NCBI GenBank assembly: GCA_003427395.1
Contig: BFEA01000034.1
Span: 4,703,917-4,767,916 of the forward strand
Reading direction: 5' to 3'
Origin: Chara braunii
Lineage: Eukaryota; Streptophyta; Charophyceae; Charales; Characeae
Length of the DNA stretch: 64,000 nucleotides
The translations under genes and the position numbers were made by a program. Shown piece after piece: positions 1 through 12,084 of this stretch. The notes beneath the pieces are model-generated. The model saw only the letters and a list, made by a program, of their open reading frames with translations. It made no database searches and had not been told where the DNA came from. Every line of letters begins with the position of its first letter. Position 1 is the first letter of the stretch.

Positions 1-580
1 GCAATCCAGTGAGGTTAGCTAGAGCCTGGAACTGTGGTTAGACCGGGTCTAACGTTCAAAAATTTGGGCGGGGTAGCCAGCGCCCTTGGCCAAAAACTGG
101 TAGGCGAGCCGGTCCCTGACCGCAGTGGTCAAATCCGGGTTCGGGACAGTTTGACTGACGGGACGTCTACTGTCATAGGGTGACCAGACCCGCTATAGTC
201 TGCGTGTCCTGACGAGAGTGTCAAAGGGCTGTCATACTCGAGTAGTGGGTACGATTGGTCCTGACCTGGAGGCAGGTCAAAGGGGCTGTCAAGACAAATG
301 GTCTGACTAGTCCTGGCCTGAGGCGGGGCGAATGAGGTATGTCAGAGTGACGGGACGTTCGACATTCCTGGCCAGTGGTGGGCCGAAACCAAGGCAATCA
401 ATAAATCCTGGGTGTGAGGAATTGTTATGTATTAATTACTATTTATTATTTATTATTTTATTTATGGGTTCTTATTTTAATTTGTTGACTGCTGGTTGTC
501 AGAGGGTCTGCTGCTGGGGTATGGTTGTTGTTTGTGGGACTTGCTGGTTTTTGCAAGTATGCAAGTACTTATCTGAAGTT
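1..580. other. no gene recognised
   Basis: No reading frame here looks like protein. The first 350 bases are GC-balanced with loosely recurring phrases such as GTCAAAGGGGCTGTC (around 222-292), suggesting an old degenerate repeat. Bases 425-485 are a short AT-rich patch. Confidence 0.4.
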
Positions 581-582
581 CC

Positions 583-765
583 CAGACCAGAGAAAAGGAA
601 AAAGGGTTTGGTATCCCCTCCCTTTTTATCTGAGAAGTTGGGGAGACGCCTCATTCAGACCAGAGAAAGAAAACAAGGGTTTGGTATCTCCATCAGGTGA
701 TTGAGAAGCTGAGAAGATGTCTCACTCAGACTAGAGAACAGAAAAGAGGGTTTGGTATGCCCTAC
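583..765. repeat. tandem repeat, three ~72-bp units
   Basis: The phrase CAGACYAGAGAAA followed by GGGTTTGGTAT occurs at 583, 656 and 727, so the spacing is 73 then 71 bp. Between the phrases the units share TGAGAAG and GAGACGCC/AAGATGTC segments. The copies differ at many positions, so this is an old minisatellite fragment. It gives rise to short spurious frames on both strands. Confidence 0.8.
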
Positions 766-769
766 GTCC

Positions 770-3700
770 AGCATGGCAGACAAATTGAGTACCCCCGTTA
801 TTCGGGTCATCCCTGGCATGGATGCCTGACCAAGAGCTAAGGTAACCTCCATGTGAAAAACCAGCAGTTGAACAAGTCAAGTAAGCAGACAAAATCCTTC
901 TTAAAATTGTATTTGGTGGCCGACAAGCTGCCTGGTTCACGAGGAACCTGCATCCCTGGCCTTAAGGAAGCCAAACTCTCAGGCCTGGGACGCTATAAGC
1001 TGGACTATGAACTGAAGAACTTTATGGGCTGAAAATTAGGCTCGGAAAGCTGAGAAGAAGTCGCGCTTATATAGGACATAAAAAACAACCATGAGTTCAA
1101 GCTGGAAAAGGAAGAGAAGGAAGAAGATGTTGAAGAGAACACAGTGACTGGGATGATGGGGAGATGAGACAGTACATGGAACAGAGGGAGGCGGAGTGGG
1201 CACTATAGCCTTGCTTACCGCAGGGGTGGAAGGATCTCTGGGGATATAAGGGGGAGAAGAAGCACTGGGTGTACTATAGCGCGCATCAAATTTTTTTCGG
1301 AGGTATTTCATCCTGTCTGGGGATGGAATTTTTGCGTACCACCCTGATGATGGGTAACGCGGGTAGGGCCTCAGGTGCGCTTAGCCTCTAGGTTCTTCCT
1401 CCTCCTCCTCCTCTGAACAATAATTGCGCCGTGCTTTAGCCGGCGGCTCCTCTTTAGCCTTCCCTTTCCTACCTCCCCTTCCTCTACCCTGTCCACGGCG
1501 TGCTTCAGCAATGATAGAGTGAAAAGATTGCTAAGGGAGAGGTGAGAGACAGAGGATAATAGCACTAAGTAAAATCTATGATAAAAGGGGGTGTGCTATA
1601 TGAAAGAAATTTACGGTGATGAGATAGACAAAAGGGGAAATGAAAGCAGGGAACTGATAAGAGGGAAAAGGGGAAAGTGACTGCGCTAAATATGAGGATT
1701 ACACCCTGCGATGGTTGAAGGAAGGTGAGCACCAAGAGTGAAGTCGAGCGCAGATAGTAAGAGAGGTGAGCGCAGGGGAAAGGCAAGCGTTGAAGAAAGG
1801 AACGAGTGTTGGAGAGAGAACGAGCATTGAGAGAGAAAGTGAACGCTAAAGCAAAAATGGAAAATGGACTTCATAGAGCTACGGGGCGGGCTCCGCAGTG
1901 AGTCGAGAGTAGTGATGAATGAGGAGTGTTGCTGCTCGCGCTGAATTTATGTCGAAAACGCGATGCGTTTCGACCCAGCGGGAACGCTGGGTGGGGGTTT
2001 GGTATTATGTCATAGGCAACGGCGTCCCGACCCTCCTTTGTATACCAATTCCTCGCTCAGTGCTAGTCCCCTGCCGTGACTTGTCGATCCCTAAGGTTCG
2101 TCTGGTGCTGTTTAGGTCTGGTACCTGGGTTATTCCCGGCGTGGACCAGCCCAGGTGGCGCAACCCTCAGCAAAAGGGGTGCGCCACAGGACTTCCATTG
2201 GTCCACGCAGGCTCGGCGTCCTGCTGTACAGCAGAGCACAACGGGCCTGTGGCCGTGGTAGCCGCCGGGTTCGCCCTGGGACGCGGAGGTGAGAGGGCTG
2301 GCTCAATCTTTTCAACTGCGCGCCAAGCGCCTCTCTACTGAGTTATGGGTCAGGTACACAGACCACAAGTCACTGTCATAAAAAGACGGGGCTAAGAAAA
2401 TAAAAGTAAAAGTTAAATTGCAAAAAAAAAAAAAGGGAAAATAAGTGACAGTTGAGAGCCTAGTCTATGTGAACTGACGGCTGCTAATCGGGAAAACTCG
2501 ACGTTCTATAGTCGATCGTCGTTATGTCTCACTCAGAGCGGTTATTTATTATATTTATTATTACTATTATTATTAATATTACATCTCCATCAGTTGATAC
2601 CTGACGTGGTTCCTCTCTTCTCGGCCTGTCTTTTCGTAGAGGAACTAACGGCTCGGGCGTCGAGTTCAGGTGGTGGTATTGTGGCCTAAGCAGGCCCAAC
2701 CTTTCGTGTCACCTGTACTGAAGGGCAGATATAGTGGATTGGAGGGCAGATATAGTGGGGTCTGAAAAGGGAAAAACGTGAAAAAGAAAGAAAAGGGGGT
2801 AAGGATAAAAATCGGGTTTTGGGCTTGTCCGTGGACTTGTACCGATATTCAGGCGAAGCTGTGGCACGAAAGTAACCTGAAGCGCCGTCCTTTTTTTTCG
2901 CATTTATTATTATTATTATTATTATTATCATTATTGTCTTACCAGTTTTCATGTGCCACTTTCCTTTTCCTTTCCCTTTTGTCTTTTTGAGGGAAGGCCA
3001 ACGGTCTGAATTCGGAGCTGTAGTCTGAGTTGGCCCGTTTATACCGTCAGAGAATGAGCGTAGACTGTGCCGCGCGGTTGGGCCCCAAAAGAGGGGCGAC
3101 CCGCGGCCGCCTCGNTAGGGAGCCCATCACCCCCTTATANGAGGTCATAAGCCCCCTCCTTGCCATCGGANACGGGCACCCGATGAGGAATAGCCTGTGT
3201 TGCGTTTTAAAGGGGGGAAATGTGACCCTTAGTATTCCGTTATGGGACCGCAGTGCCGGGTCTGCANTCATATCGCTAGGGTCTAAGACGGACAAGTGTC
3301 AGTATTAGTTCACGATCAACCGATGTCTTTTTTTTGGGATTGAATATTATCCCCAAAAATAAAGATAAANAAAAGTTTAATTATTAGTCTGTTGCTTAAA
3401 AATTNTTGAAATGTGGTAANTCTGAAAAGGACTAATCTGAGTCCTTCATTCAGAACGCANAGAGGNAAGCCCTATAAGAGAGGATGCGTCGGGATATCGT
3501 CGGCAGCCAGCCGCCTGGTAGCACGCAGTCTGTATCGCAGGCTCTGGTGTAGGAGGGTGTGCTATTGAAAGTTGGTGACTTTACACTGCGCTGTTTACTA
3601 GGCAGGCGCTGACTATTAGGAGAGCAGCTATGGCGCTGCATGGGTACAGGCCCGGGTACTGGTACCACCAGGCCCGCTGGAAGCCAGTGTCTGGGGAAGG

Positions 3701-5770
3701 GCCCTGGATCACCGTCATACTAAAACTATGACGGTGGAGATGAGTTGGTACTGAAGATCAACGTGGAGGGAGCAAGAGAGGGGGAGATGCGGACTAACCC
3801 GAAGTTGCAGGACGCGATTTCGGAGGCGAGAGACCGAGCTGAGAGACGCTGTAGACGGGACGGAGTGACGGCAAGGCTACGGATAACTGTGGCCTATCAC
3901 GAAACTGAGACCTCGATGGACACGGCGGACATGGAGCAGATCCACCAGGACAGAGACTCGGGAGGGGAGAGTGAGATGAGCGACGCAGACCATGAGACGG
4001 ATCTCAGGTCCTGGAACGAACCTGGTGAGATCCAGAAGCATCATCGAGCCGCAAACCTAGTAGAAGAGGGACCCGAGGCACGCTCGCGACAACTGACACC
4101 CAGGGGTCGCGGGACGGGTGAAAGACCGAGCAAGGGGAAAAGGCAGGTCTGAGAGAACGCACGCGCGACAGAGAGGGAACAAAACAGAACTCGAAACGGA
4201 GAGGCAAGTGCAGTCGCGTAGGCACACGCGCGANAGGTGACGTGGCCTGAAGAGCAGGAGCGGTCAACAAAGGAGAGAGGGTGTGAACGAAAAGAGAGAG
4301 GATCATATAGAGCGAGACGAACGTCAACCGTTGGGCGCTCTGACACGGCGTCTTGCGCCTCCGGCAGTGTTGGTAAAGACAAGCGAGAGAGTGAGGGGAG
4401 ATGAGGGACGTGCCACGTGTGTGTGCAGTTGACACATGGCGTGGCCCAAAGGGGCGCGAAGAGAAGGTCAATTCGAAGTAGACAGGGTCGCAGAGGTGAC
4501 TAGTGTGTGAGTGAGAGACCAGGCATGCGAGACATTCTTGTCTGGCCNCGTACCCTCCTCATCCTTTCCTAAGCTTTGTTTGTCTGNCCAAGTGCGGTTC
4601 ATGAGTCANAAAACCAACGAGAGACGGGATAGGCCGTGGATGTTGAACTACGTACCTGATGGGAAACTGATGCAGTCGCTCTCGTAATTTTTCAGAGGGT
4701 CGAACAACAACCGCAAATCAGTAATAGTGAAAGAAGGGGAAGCTTTGCNCGCCAGGTTGTTTGATTCTGTCAGAGCTGCACTGAACGNGCGAGATGACGA
4801 TTGAACGGTGAGAACCAGACCTAAGGCCACCGTTCATTGCGTGGCCAACGATCGGCATATGGAAGGTAGTCAGATCTCTAGGGAATGGTCAACGTATGGG
4901 TAAGCAGCTGACGTCATCCATTTCGTCGAGCATCTTCGGCTGACTTACGAGAAATTGAGGGCTTCTTGGGTTACTTCCCAATTCATTCCTCGACCCATTT
5001 CTTGGTTCTACTTCTCAGTTTCATTTATCAGTTCTTTTCTCGGTTTACTTCTTGGCGCTACTTCTCGTACTTTCAATATTTGTAGTGCGCCCACGCTGCT
5101 ACCAACCTTCTGCCTATTGAGTTTTCTAGGCAGGATCTTATTTAGAAGGAACCACGTGGTAAGGCTGCAAGGGTGATTGGCGAAAGAAGGGTCAGGGTCA
5201 TCAGATAACTCTCGTAGTGAGCGGGACTCAGTCTGTTTTTGCATTGGTTTCACCATGGCGGTTAAGACTTCATAATGCATCTGCTGATATCATTTGGAAT
5301 AATTTGGGGTATCTCTGGCAGCTTATTCCGAGTAGTAAGCATTGAACAGATCACTGATTGGGGAAAGCGTGATCTCGATTATAGTCATCGAAGTGAGAAA
5401 ATAGTCATTTTCGGGTGCGACAATGCCTGTTATTCAATTTGATCATCTTCCATTTGCCTGAAAACTGTACTTCAATAGTAAGTAGTATGTTGGGTGACGC
5501 CACGGATGAATAGTCGCTTGTACCTGTAGTAAAATCATCCTACACTGGTGGGAGTTAATCGCCTTTTTCGTCTGGTATAAGCGATGATCTGATAGAATGT
5601 TCAGAAATCCAGTGAGTTTGAGATTTCTGTTTTAAGTTACGGTGAAAGGCAGGATTCTCTTTTCTATACTTTTACGTGACTTCCAAATTTCACGTTTGTA
5701 ATGTGTTTTGATGACTGGAGTAATTACGAGTTGCTGTTATGACTCTTGATTGGAGACAGTCAACTGACTC
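770..5770. other. intergenic sequence, no gene recognised
   Basis: I see no frame with recognisable protein sequence. The region holds an A-run (2420-2433), an (ATT)n run (about 2904-2935) and many single Ns (3115-4790), which mark low-quality assembly. Bases 3745-4152 give an Arg/Glu-rich 135-codon frame without any motif I know. It could be a gag-like charged segment or chance, so I do not call it a gene. Confidence 0.4.
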
Positions 5771-5775
5771 TAGCG

Positions 5776-6401
5776 AGCTTCCCAATGAGTACTGAGTTCA
5801 CAATACTCATTAGGGAAGCTCCAACCCATCAGTCAGATTTCACTTCTTCTACAAGAAGTAAAAGCTACTAAACTAAGAAGAACTCGGAAATAGCTTGATG
5901 GGGAAAAAGCGTGCAGTGCTCAGAAAAGTGTCGTATTTGCTTGTTAAATTCTTGATTGACGGGGACTAACTCCGGTGTTTTGTCTGTATCAGTCCAGCTT
6001 CGGTAAAAGGTCTCTCAAAGTAAGATCGTTAGTCGTTCTCCCTCTCTGCAGAGAGTGATTGACTCCATTATGTTAAACTGGAAGTGGCGGTGAGTTTTTG
6101 CCTCCGCGCACGGAGATGAGACCTGTGTTAGGTCGGATTAGTGCTTTACCTAACTACGTTCAGTGTAAAGTGCAGAGCTTGGAATGGGGAGATACCTTTC
6201 TCCTTTCCTCATGAGTGCGGACCGAACGTGGAAACGATAGTCAATGAAGGCACTAAAGTATTTGGGTTATCTAGGACTGTTATGTATGTACGTAGGTTTG
6301 ATTATTTAAATCTTGACTATGTAAAAGGGAACTAGCCTGTGCCCCGTTCTTAATAACACGTTTCATTCCCTCTTGCGTATTACGCCACCTGTATGGCGTA
6401 A
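5776..6401. other. cluster of perfect or near-perfect stem-loops
   Basis: At 5776-5820 AGCTTCCCAATGAGTA pairs with TACTCATTAGGGAAGCT, giving a stem of about 16 bp with one bulged base and a 12-nt loop. At 5842-5859 ACTTCTT pairs with AAGAAGT across CTAC. At 6380-6401 TTACGCCA pairs with TGGCGTAA across six bases. The surrounding 2 kb lacks the microsatellites common elsewhere. Function is unknown. It could be structured RNA, a transposon subterminal region or coincidence. Confidence 0.45.
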
Positions 6402-6419
6402 GGAGCGAGGTAGATGACT

Positions 6420-7415
6420 GCAGAGTTTTGTACCGAGAGAGCTGACTAAGTTGCAAAAACGGACTGAGAGTTTTTTTTTTGGATGCATGCTTTAGCTTTG
6501 AGATGTCTGTTTAGTTAAGTTACGCATGCTCGGGGTCAATGGGTGACACACACGGCCCAAGTATCTCCCGAGTAAGCACTTCCCTTGTTAACGAGCCGTG
6601 AAAAGGACAGGAAAAGCTTACGCTGGTGGTCACGTTTGAACGCCATAGGGTCCGACANCTGGAGCACCCCTTAGTAGCTAATGAGTGATTCTTACTTCAG
6701 CGTTAAACCTGTTTGTGCTGACTCCTTGTGCTCCAAGAATCGTCCGGGGAGTTGGCAAGTCTTGTCCCCAAGCTCACATGGGGAGAAAACAACTCTTAGT
6801 ACTGGTTTACTAGGTAGCCACCTATCGAGGGGAGTTTGGAAGTATTAAAATGTCCGAAGTCTTCGCCACCCTAGAGCAGGTTCGGATGATCCTCAAAGTG
6901 AACGACAAGTAGTTTACGAGCGAAATCTCTTGAGTAAGGGGCGTTGTCTCGATTAGTGGCATAACTCAGTGGAACAACCATTACTGCATTGGCTGGTACT
7001 CAGGAGTCGTATCCCTGTCAGCGAACTCAGTATTACGATAACCACTGTAGAATGTAAACGTTTGTGAGGTCTTACATCTGTGTAGTATGCATGCATAAAG
7101 AGCTTTCCACGAAGCTAGGATCAGCCCGTGATTTGAGCATCATGGAGTGAGACTCTCCTTTCAAGCAGAAAGAACGGAATGTCAGATTACGAATTAGAAG
7201 GGAATAAGGTTATCCTTTATGTTGTTACGGGCTCCCGGTGACTAGATGGTTTTGTGCTTTGCATGATTTAAGGTACTCTAGGCTGTGCAGATGCCTGAGC
7301 AGAAGCTCAATAAAGTGACTCTAAGTGCGAGCGAGTGAGAATCCTCCCTGACTGAAGCCGCAGTAATGAGGGATGGTTGGCGAGTTTACTAGCCCTGAAT
7401 CTAAGTGTTATTGCA
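6420..7415. other. no gene recognised, upstream of module 1
   Basis: There is no long open frame. A T-run lies at 6472-6480 and one N at 6658. Composition resembles the following gene-like region more than the repeat-rich remainder, so this could be its promoter or leader, but I can point to no specific signal. Confidence 0.3.
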
Positions 7416-7733
7416 ATGGACCGCTGCAAAGGCACGCTGCGGGTACCTTGCACATTATGCAGGGATAAATCAAAAGGTTGGGAAGAGGGGTTTATCGGTG
7501 AAGTCCAATCTCAAATTGTAATGATGAGAGAGTGGGCGCTGAAGTTAGTGAATGAACAAAATGCCATTGAGTATACGATTTACATTCATGGATCGAATGA
7601 GGGTCTACACAACACTTACTCTTCCGCTCAGACTGTAAATCAAGCAAAGGGAAAATGGGTCATNTGTAACTGGTTGAAGCCCATTNTGCTTGATTTCGTC
7701 AATCNNGCCAGGAAAGGAATAACNAGGACTTGA
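7416..7733 (+). pseudogene. unknown protein, module copy 1
   Basis: I do not recognise this protein. I start it at the ATG at 7416, because the similarity to copy 2 begins there; the frame opens upstream at 7377. It reads about 105 residues and contains several Ns near the 3' end. It aligns by eye with the frame at 8422: both have a RVxCxL start, then W, then E, then MM-E--AL-LV about 35 residues in, then IEYTxYxH, then an S--T[VI]--A[KR] ending. Shared spacing through the first 75 residues argues for homology rather than chance. No transmembrane segment or catalytic motif is visible. Copies 1, 2 and 3 lie in the same orientation about 0.6-1 kb apart, either as tandem duplicates or as exons of one gene. 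Function is unknown. Confidence 0.5.
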
Positions 7734-7739
7734 TGATAG

Positions 7740-8421
7740 CGGCCATACAAACAGNCCCNANCCAATTATTCAAAAGGCACCCGNTTTTCAAACAGCAACC
7801 CGAACAGCGTCTGGTTCTCATCCTNGCATCTAGCCTGGTTGAGAAAGGCTCGACCCGGACTAAGTAATTCTTCCATTAGCTTTAGTTTGCAATCTTAGTT
7901 ATTAATCANCAATCAGCCANCACACATCCCTGCTGCAACCAGTCCTCCCTTTTCCAATCAGCAATTAATCAGTGATATTCAGTTCTAAGATCAGGAGTTA
8001 ATCGGCAGTCAACTGACAGTTGATCGGAGCTCGGTCAGTGCTCGGTTAACCATCTGTGATTTCAGCCTTCACGGTTAGCTATCAACCAGTGGCCGATCAG
8101 TTTTCGGAACAACAACTGGATCAGCAAGCATTAGTCCAAGCGGCCGGGATCAGGTGTTCTGATCAGCGGAAATCAGAAAGGTAATCAGATCAGTAAGTAG
8201 ATTTCCAATCAGATCAACAACTGAACGAATCGGCAATCGGATCAGCATCCATATTAGTAATCCAGCAAGCGATTCANCAATCAGAAACTGCAGTTGGGAA
8301 CGACAATCTGGAACGAATATTCGAAACTGCAACCTACCCAATGGACTTTTCNCACNCATGTCTTCCAAGGGTCACCCNTCTTGAGTTGTGAGAACTGATG
8401 TAGTGAGAATTCGATGAGGAT
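7740..8421. repeat. ATCAG-rich degenerate spacer
   Basis: From about 7900 the sequence is crowded with variants of AATCAGCAATCAG and GATCAGCAATC, mixed with single Ns, and no frame looks coding. The same vocabulary returns at 8700-8815, so both gaps between the unknown modules carry the same kind of low-complexity sequence. It could be repetitive introns or the spacer of a tandem gene family. Confidence 0.55.
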
Positions 8422-8695
8422 ATGGAGAGCAACAATACGATTAGGGTCTCTTGCTCACTGTATCAGAGAGCTGAAGAGACCTGGAGGGAGAGTGCAGTTG
8501 ATGAGTACAATCAGCAGACTACTATCATGATGGAACATGCACTGGCCCTTGTGAGAAGTCATACAAAAATAGAGTACACATACTACCTGCACGATAAGAA
8601 CGGCAGACTGTTTGTCACCATAACTTCTGTGGGTACTATTGGGGAAGCAAGGAGGACTGTTGGCAGCCATCAACGAGCGTTTTGCCTCTGAATAG
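8422..8695 (+). pseudogene. unknown protein, module copy 2
   Basis: I do not recognise this protein. It starts with ATG at 8422 and shares with copy 1 the RVxCxL, MM-E-AL-LV, IEYT-Y-H and S--T[VI]--A landmarks in the same order. The annotated frame stops at 8691. Near 8650 a shift of one base gives a more protein-like ending (GLLAAINERFASE, stop at 8693-8695), and that ending also resembles the corresponding part of copy 3. I therefore infer a one-base frameshift near 8650. Length is about 91 codons. It lies between two ATCAG-rich spacers. Confidence 0.5.
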
Positions 8696-8816
8696 GTGCT
8701 GCTCACTTTATCCGGACATTCACCAATCATCTAATCAGCAATCAATCATCAGCAGTCAATTACTAGTGATTAGTTTCTAGCAATCAGTTTTCAGCAATCA
8801 GTTTATTGCAATCGGT

Positions 8817-9486
8817 TTGGTAACCTGTTCTCTGGGACCGTCTGATCAGCTTGTATTGGCAAGAGTACTCATGAGCACAGTTCAGTCTACTCCGGTGAGT
8901 GAGTCAGTGTTGGCCAACCTCAATCGGATCTCATGCAAAGAGGCATTTCATTATCAGTATGTTAGTGCCATTGGTTTCAGACAGGGAGATCTGTCAATCT
9001 TCGTTGTCCAGACCAGCTTTGCTGATGGCACTATCCACGATCTGAGGCCTTATCTCAGCCACCGAATATCTTGAGCAGAGAGAGAGGGAGCTCGATGACG
9101 GTGGTACTACGTTGATCCGCAGCTTCGAGCCGGCGTTTTATAGTGACTATCCTAGGCCTCCAGTCCCTTCTCTTCTCACCGATGGCACGAGTTGGCTGGA
9201 TATGATTGGTTTGTCAAAGAGATACATCTCTCCGGCGGTGATCGACTTTCAGGCGTTGACAGAGCCCACTTAGTATCCCTATCTCAAACGAGGAGTTTTT
9301 TTAGTGGACAGATTGCCTACTTTGTGGGAGCAGTTTTGCTCCATGGTTAATTACCGTGTCATGTGCCTCGGATGGTCGTGCTCAGAGCTTGTCGGCTACA
9401 AGTGGCATTTTGTCACGAAGCCTCAGTCTCAGGATGTACGTGGGCGTGGGTCTCGGCACCAGGGAAGATCAGTGAAAAGAGATTGA
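8817..9486 (+). pseudogene. unknown protein, module copy 3 plus C-terminal region, broken
   Basis: I do not recognise this protein. The frame from 8817 reads to a stop at 9072. Its second half (HYQYV, then GDLSIFVVQTSF, then TIHDL) matches the Y-x-Y, G-x-L and T-I landmarks of copies 1 and 2. A switch of one frame near 9045 continues into GLISATEYLEQRERE, which matches the end of copy 2. The new frame stays open to 9486 apart from a single TAG at 9271-9273, then runs through a Cys/Trp-containing stretch (LPTLWEQFCSMV) to a basic tail rich in Arg, Gly and Gln. The simplest reading is a former gene of about 220 codons with one frameshift and one nonsense change. An unspliced multi-exon gene is the alternative. 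Confidence 0.5.
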
Positions 9487-9489
9487 GAG

Positions 9490-9990
9490 AGACTGATCAG
9501 AGGGATGAGTGAGGACTCTTGAGAGGTGCTGACCACGCTCGTCTATGTGTACTTTCTGAGATTATTACGAGTTCCCATTCTTCCCTCATTCAATTGCCCC
9601 TGTCTCTGCTCGAGTCAGCCAGTCTTATTTTTTGCATTTTTCTTGCTTGATGATTGTCTTCGTGGATGTTTTGTCACAGTTCTCAAAATCAGATTGACAT
9701 AATTGATGCATGGATAGCACCCCGTAATTTTATGATTATTATTTGCATAATTCTCTGTTGTTCTGAATCAAAATAAAAGATTCCTAAGACCGGGGACCGA
9801 CGAAGACCGCAATTGAAGGATCTCGCTTGAAGCCGAACGTACACAACAGGAAGGGATTTGCATTATTGAATTTATTTTATTTATTGCAATCACATACAAC
9901 AATCCTGCGTGACAGCCTGTTGGCTTTACGGTCGCTCGAAGTGGCCCGACTGGAAAAAGTGCGACACCAGTAGAGGTTATAGTTGCCTCT
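9490..9990. other. no gene recognised
   Basis: AT-rich sequence follows the unknown gene. An AATAAAA-like signal at about 9769-9778 could be a polyadenylation signal for the upstream frames. Nothing else stands out. Confidence 0.3.
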
Positions 9991-9997
9991 ACTTGGG

Positions 9998-10395
9998 GTG
10001 AAATGGCAGACTTTCCTTTACCATCTTAGGAGATGGGCGAGGATATTGACTCCTTAATCACCTTGCAGACATGTCTAGACCAAATGATGCTTTGTTCGTC
10101 GGATATGTTTGGGTCCTTGACGAACTTGAGAGCAAGTGGTCTTAGAAAGACCCTCGAGAGTCCTGGGTGGCGATGGCAAAAGGTGCTAAGAGAGAGCACT
10201 TCATAGTAGAGGTCAATGTAGGTCGCCACAAGTGTGGTGCCTTCACAGACATTGGCTCTACTAGGAACTTCATTAATTGCACTTGTGTGGATAGGATGCG
10301 CTTAGGGGACCGACTGGAGCGGCTTAGTAGATGTGTAGCCCCTACTCTAGCGAACCAACAACGCATGGTTGTAACAAATTACGTGAAGGACGTTG
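9998..10395 (+). pseudogene. Ty3/gypsy gag-protease junction fragment
   Basis: The frame from 10167 carries a retropepsin-like core: hydrophobic residues, then TDIGSTRNFIN, then a CxCV segment, then LANQQRMVVTNYV. The same order appears in E5 at 59,180-59,330 and partly in E1. The catalytic triad here reads D-I-G instead of the usual D-[ST]-G, so it is probably inactive. Upstream (about 9998-10160) another frame gives a short acidic linker, with a frameshift before the protease. Similarity stops near 10,395, where family R repeat begins, so the element is truncated by that repeat. Confidence 0.7.
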
Positions 10396-11075
10396 TCAAG
10401 CGCTCGGTCCCCGCTGGGGGAACCTTCCTGGCCCCTTCACGCAGGATTGGCAGATTTCGCAAGTTGCTTCACGAAAAGGGAAGCAGCGGATCCGCTCTGG
10501 CTGAGTGCGCCAGCTATACCTCCGTCGAGTCCCTACGACAGGACAAGGTACAACTTACCTCCACCGGCAGGAGTTGTCACCATCCCTTGGGTGGGCGTAT
10601 CCCCGTTGAGCTACTGGACCACACACGAAAGTTTTTACTGGCAATCGCGGAGGTGGCCCAACCGAGGGCGTTTCTCGTATGCTGTAGCATAGGGGGTACG
10701 CGTGGTTCACGCCTACCTCAGACCCGTACGCGAACCGTCACGCTGGGGTGTTGATCTCCCACGTGCGATTCAGCGTCAGTCGACTAGGACATCCTAACTC
10801 AACCACGCGACACACAACAAAATAAACTAACTCAGAAAAACAAATAAGCCTAGTCCCTTTTTCATATGTCCTGACCCATAACTCAGAAAGAGCCATAGTG
10901 TCTGAGTGAGGCCCACGAGAAGTTGCAAAAAAAGAGTGCAACCGCCAAGGGAATCATAACGCTCAGTCATGTGTACTCACTTGATCTGCTATCATGGTGA
11001 CGCTTCATGTGTTACTCACATTCGCGCAACCTCTCATGGGTTTCGGGGTTGCGTACGACACTCAAGTGTCGAAAG
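10390..11075 (+). repeat. dispersed repeat family R, copy A
   Basis: This segment aligns over roughly 680 bp with 31,767-32,440 in the same orientation. Shared landmarks in order are GTTGTCAAG, CCTACGACAGGA, GGTGGCCCA, GAGGGC.TTTCTCGT, TGCTGTAGCATAGGGG, GTCGACTAGG, CTAGTCCCTTTTTC and a GCAAC-CTC-ATGG block near the end. I estimate about 70% identity by eye. It contains no convincing protein. It may be an LTR or a non-autonomous transposon. It begins exactly where the protease fragment ends. Confidence 0.75.
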
Positions 11076-11108
11076 CAAAGTATCGTGAAGGGTTCCTCCT
11101 TCACGGTA
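11055..11108. other. two short stem-loops
   Basis: CGACACT pairs with AGTGTCG across two bases at about 11056-11071, and CGTGAAGG pairs with CCTTCACG at about 11084-11107. They lie just past the end of family R copy A. They could be terminator-like structures or remnants of a repeat. Confidence 0.35.
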
Positions 11109-11109
11109 T

Positions 11110-12080
11110 TGCACGGTTGAAGGATAAGTCGTGCGGCTCTTGCGGCGCCCCTGTCTTTTAGGTAGTGGGTAACAATGAGCAAGGGGTGCAAGTCCGACTC
11201 AAGGGGGAAACCCTTTTGTGCTGGACCAAAGTCTGGGATGTCCTGGACAAGGACCTTGAATTACAGGTTCAGGACCAACGTCCGACTAATAATCTAAAAA
11301 GCAAAACCCGTTTTGAGATGGGGTTCGCTCGTCCTTCCCCTGCGTAAAGAAAACACAAGTAGTCACGGGTTGGTGAGCAATTCATCATATCCAATTTAAG
11401 TCTCAGTCTCATTAAAGGTCGAGCGCTAAACCTTGCGCTCAACTACTCCTGCCTGTACGCTAGATGCGTGCGGCAGGAGGAAAATAGAAAAAAAGAAAAA
11501 GGGGAGTCTCGGAGGAAATTACGGAGAGCCATTCTCACAGCCATTGTTGAACCGTGTCATTCGCACCCTGCACTCATTCATCCATATCACTCTCAATCTA
11601 GGAGCGAATCCTCGCTCCCATACATACCTGCACACACATGAAACCCAATAAAAATTCACACCCAAATGCCACAAAACGTGGTCAACTCCGTTGCTCCCAG
11701 GTTCATGTCCCACACGCCCCTTTCCGACCCCCATTCGGCAAAAGCATACCCGCCTGTCCCGATTCACATAACTTTTGCAAAGCCATTCAAGAGAGGTTCA
11801 GGGAATAGGAACTTTATTCACACGGAAATGCCTTTCGCCTACGGGGTCACAAACATTTGGGCGTGGGTATCACGGTGGGTAGGAGTTGAGTCGCAAACTG
11901 GCTTGCTATCAATCTGATAGCAGAAGTTGAAGCTCAAGACTTCGAAGAACACTCGCAGGTAGCAATCACCTGCGTCACAAAGATCAAGGCAGGCATCGTC
12001 TGTCGAGTTATCGGAGATCAACTCCGTATTGTACTCTAAGCTTCTTAAAAGTAGCGTCTGGTAACAATGTGAGAATCCTG
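11110..12080. other. no gene recognised
   Basis: Several 60-85 codon frames exist on both strands, but none shows a motif, a preferred composition or a partner elsewhere in the window. I see no repeat structure here. Confidence 0.35.
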
Positions 12081-12084
12081 AAAA

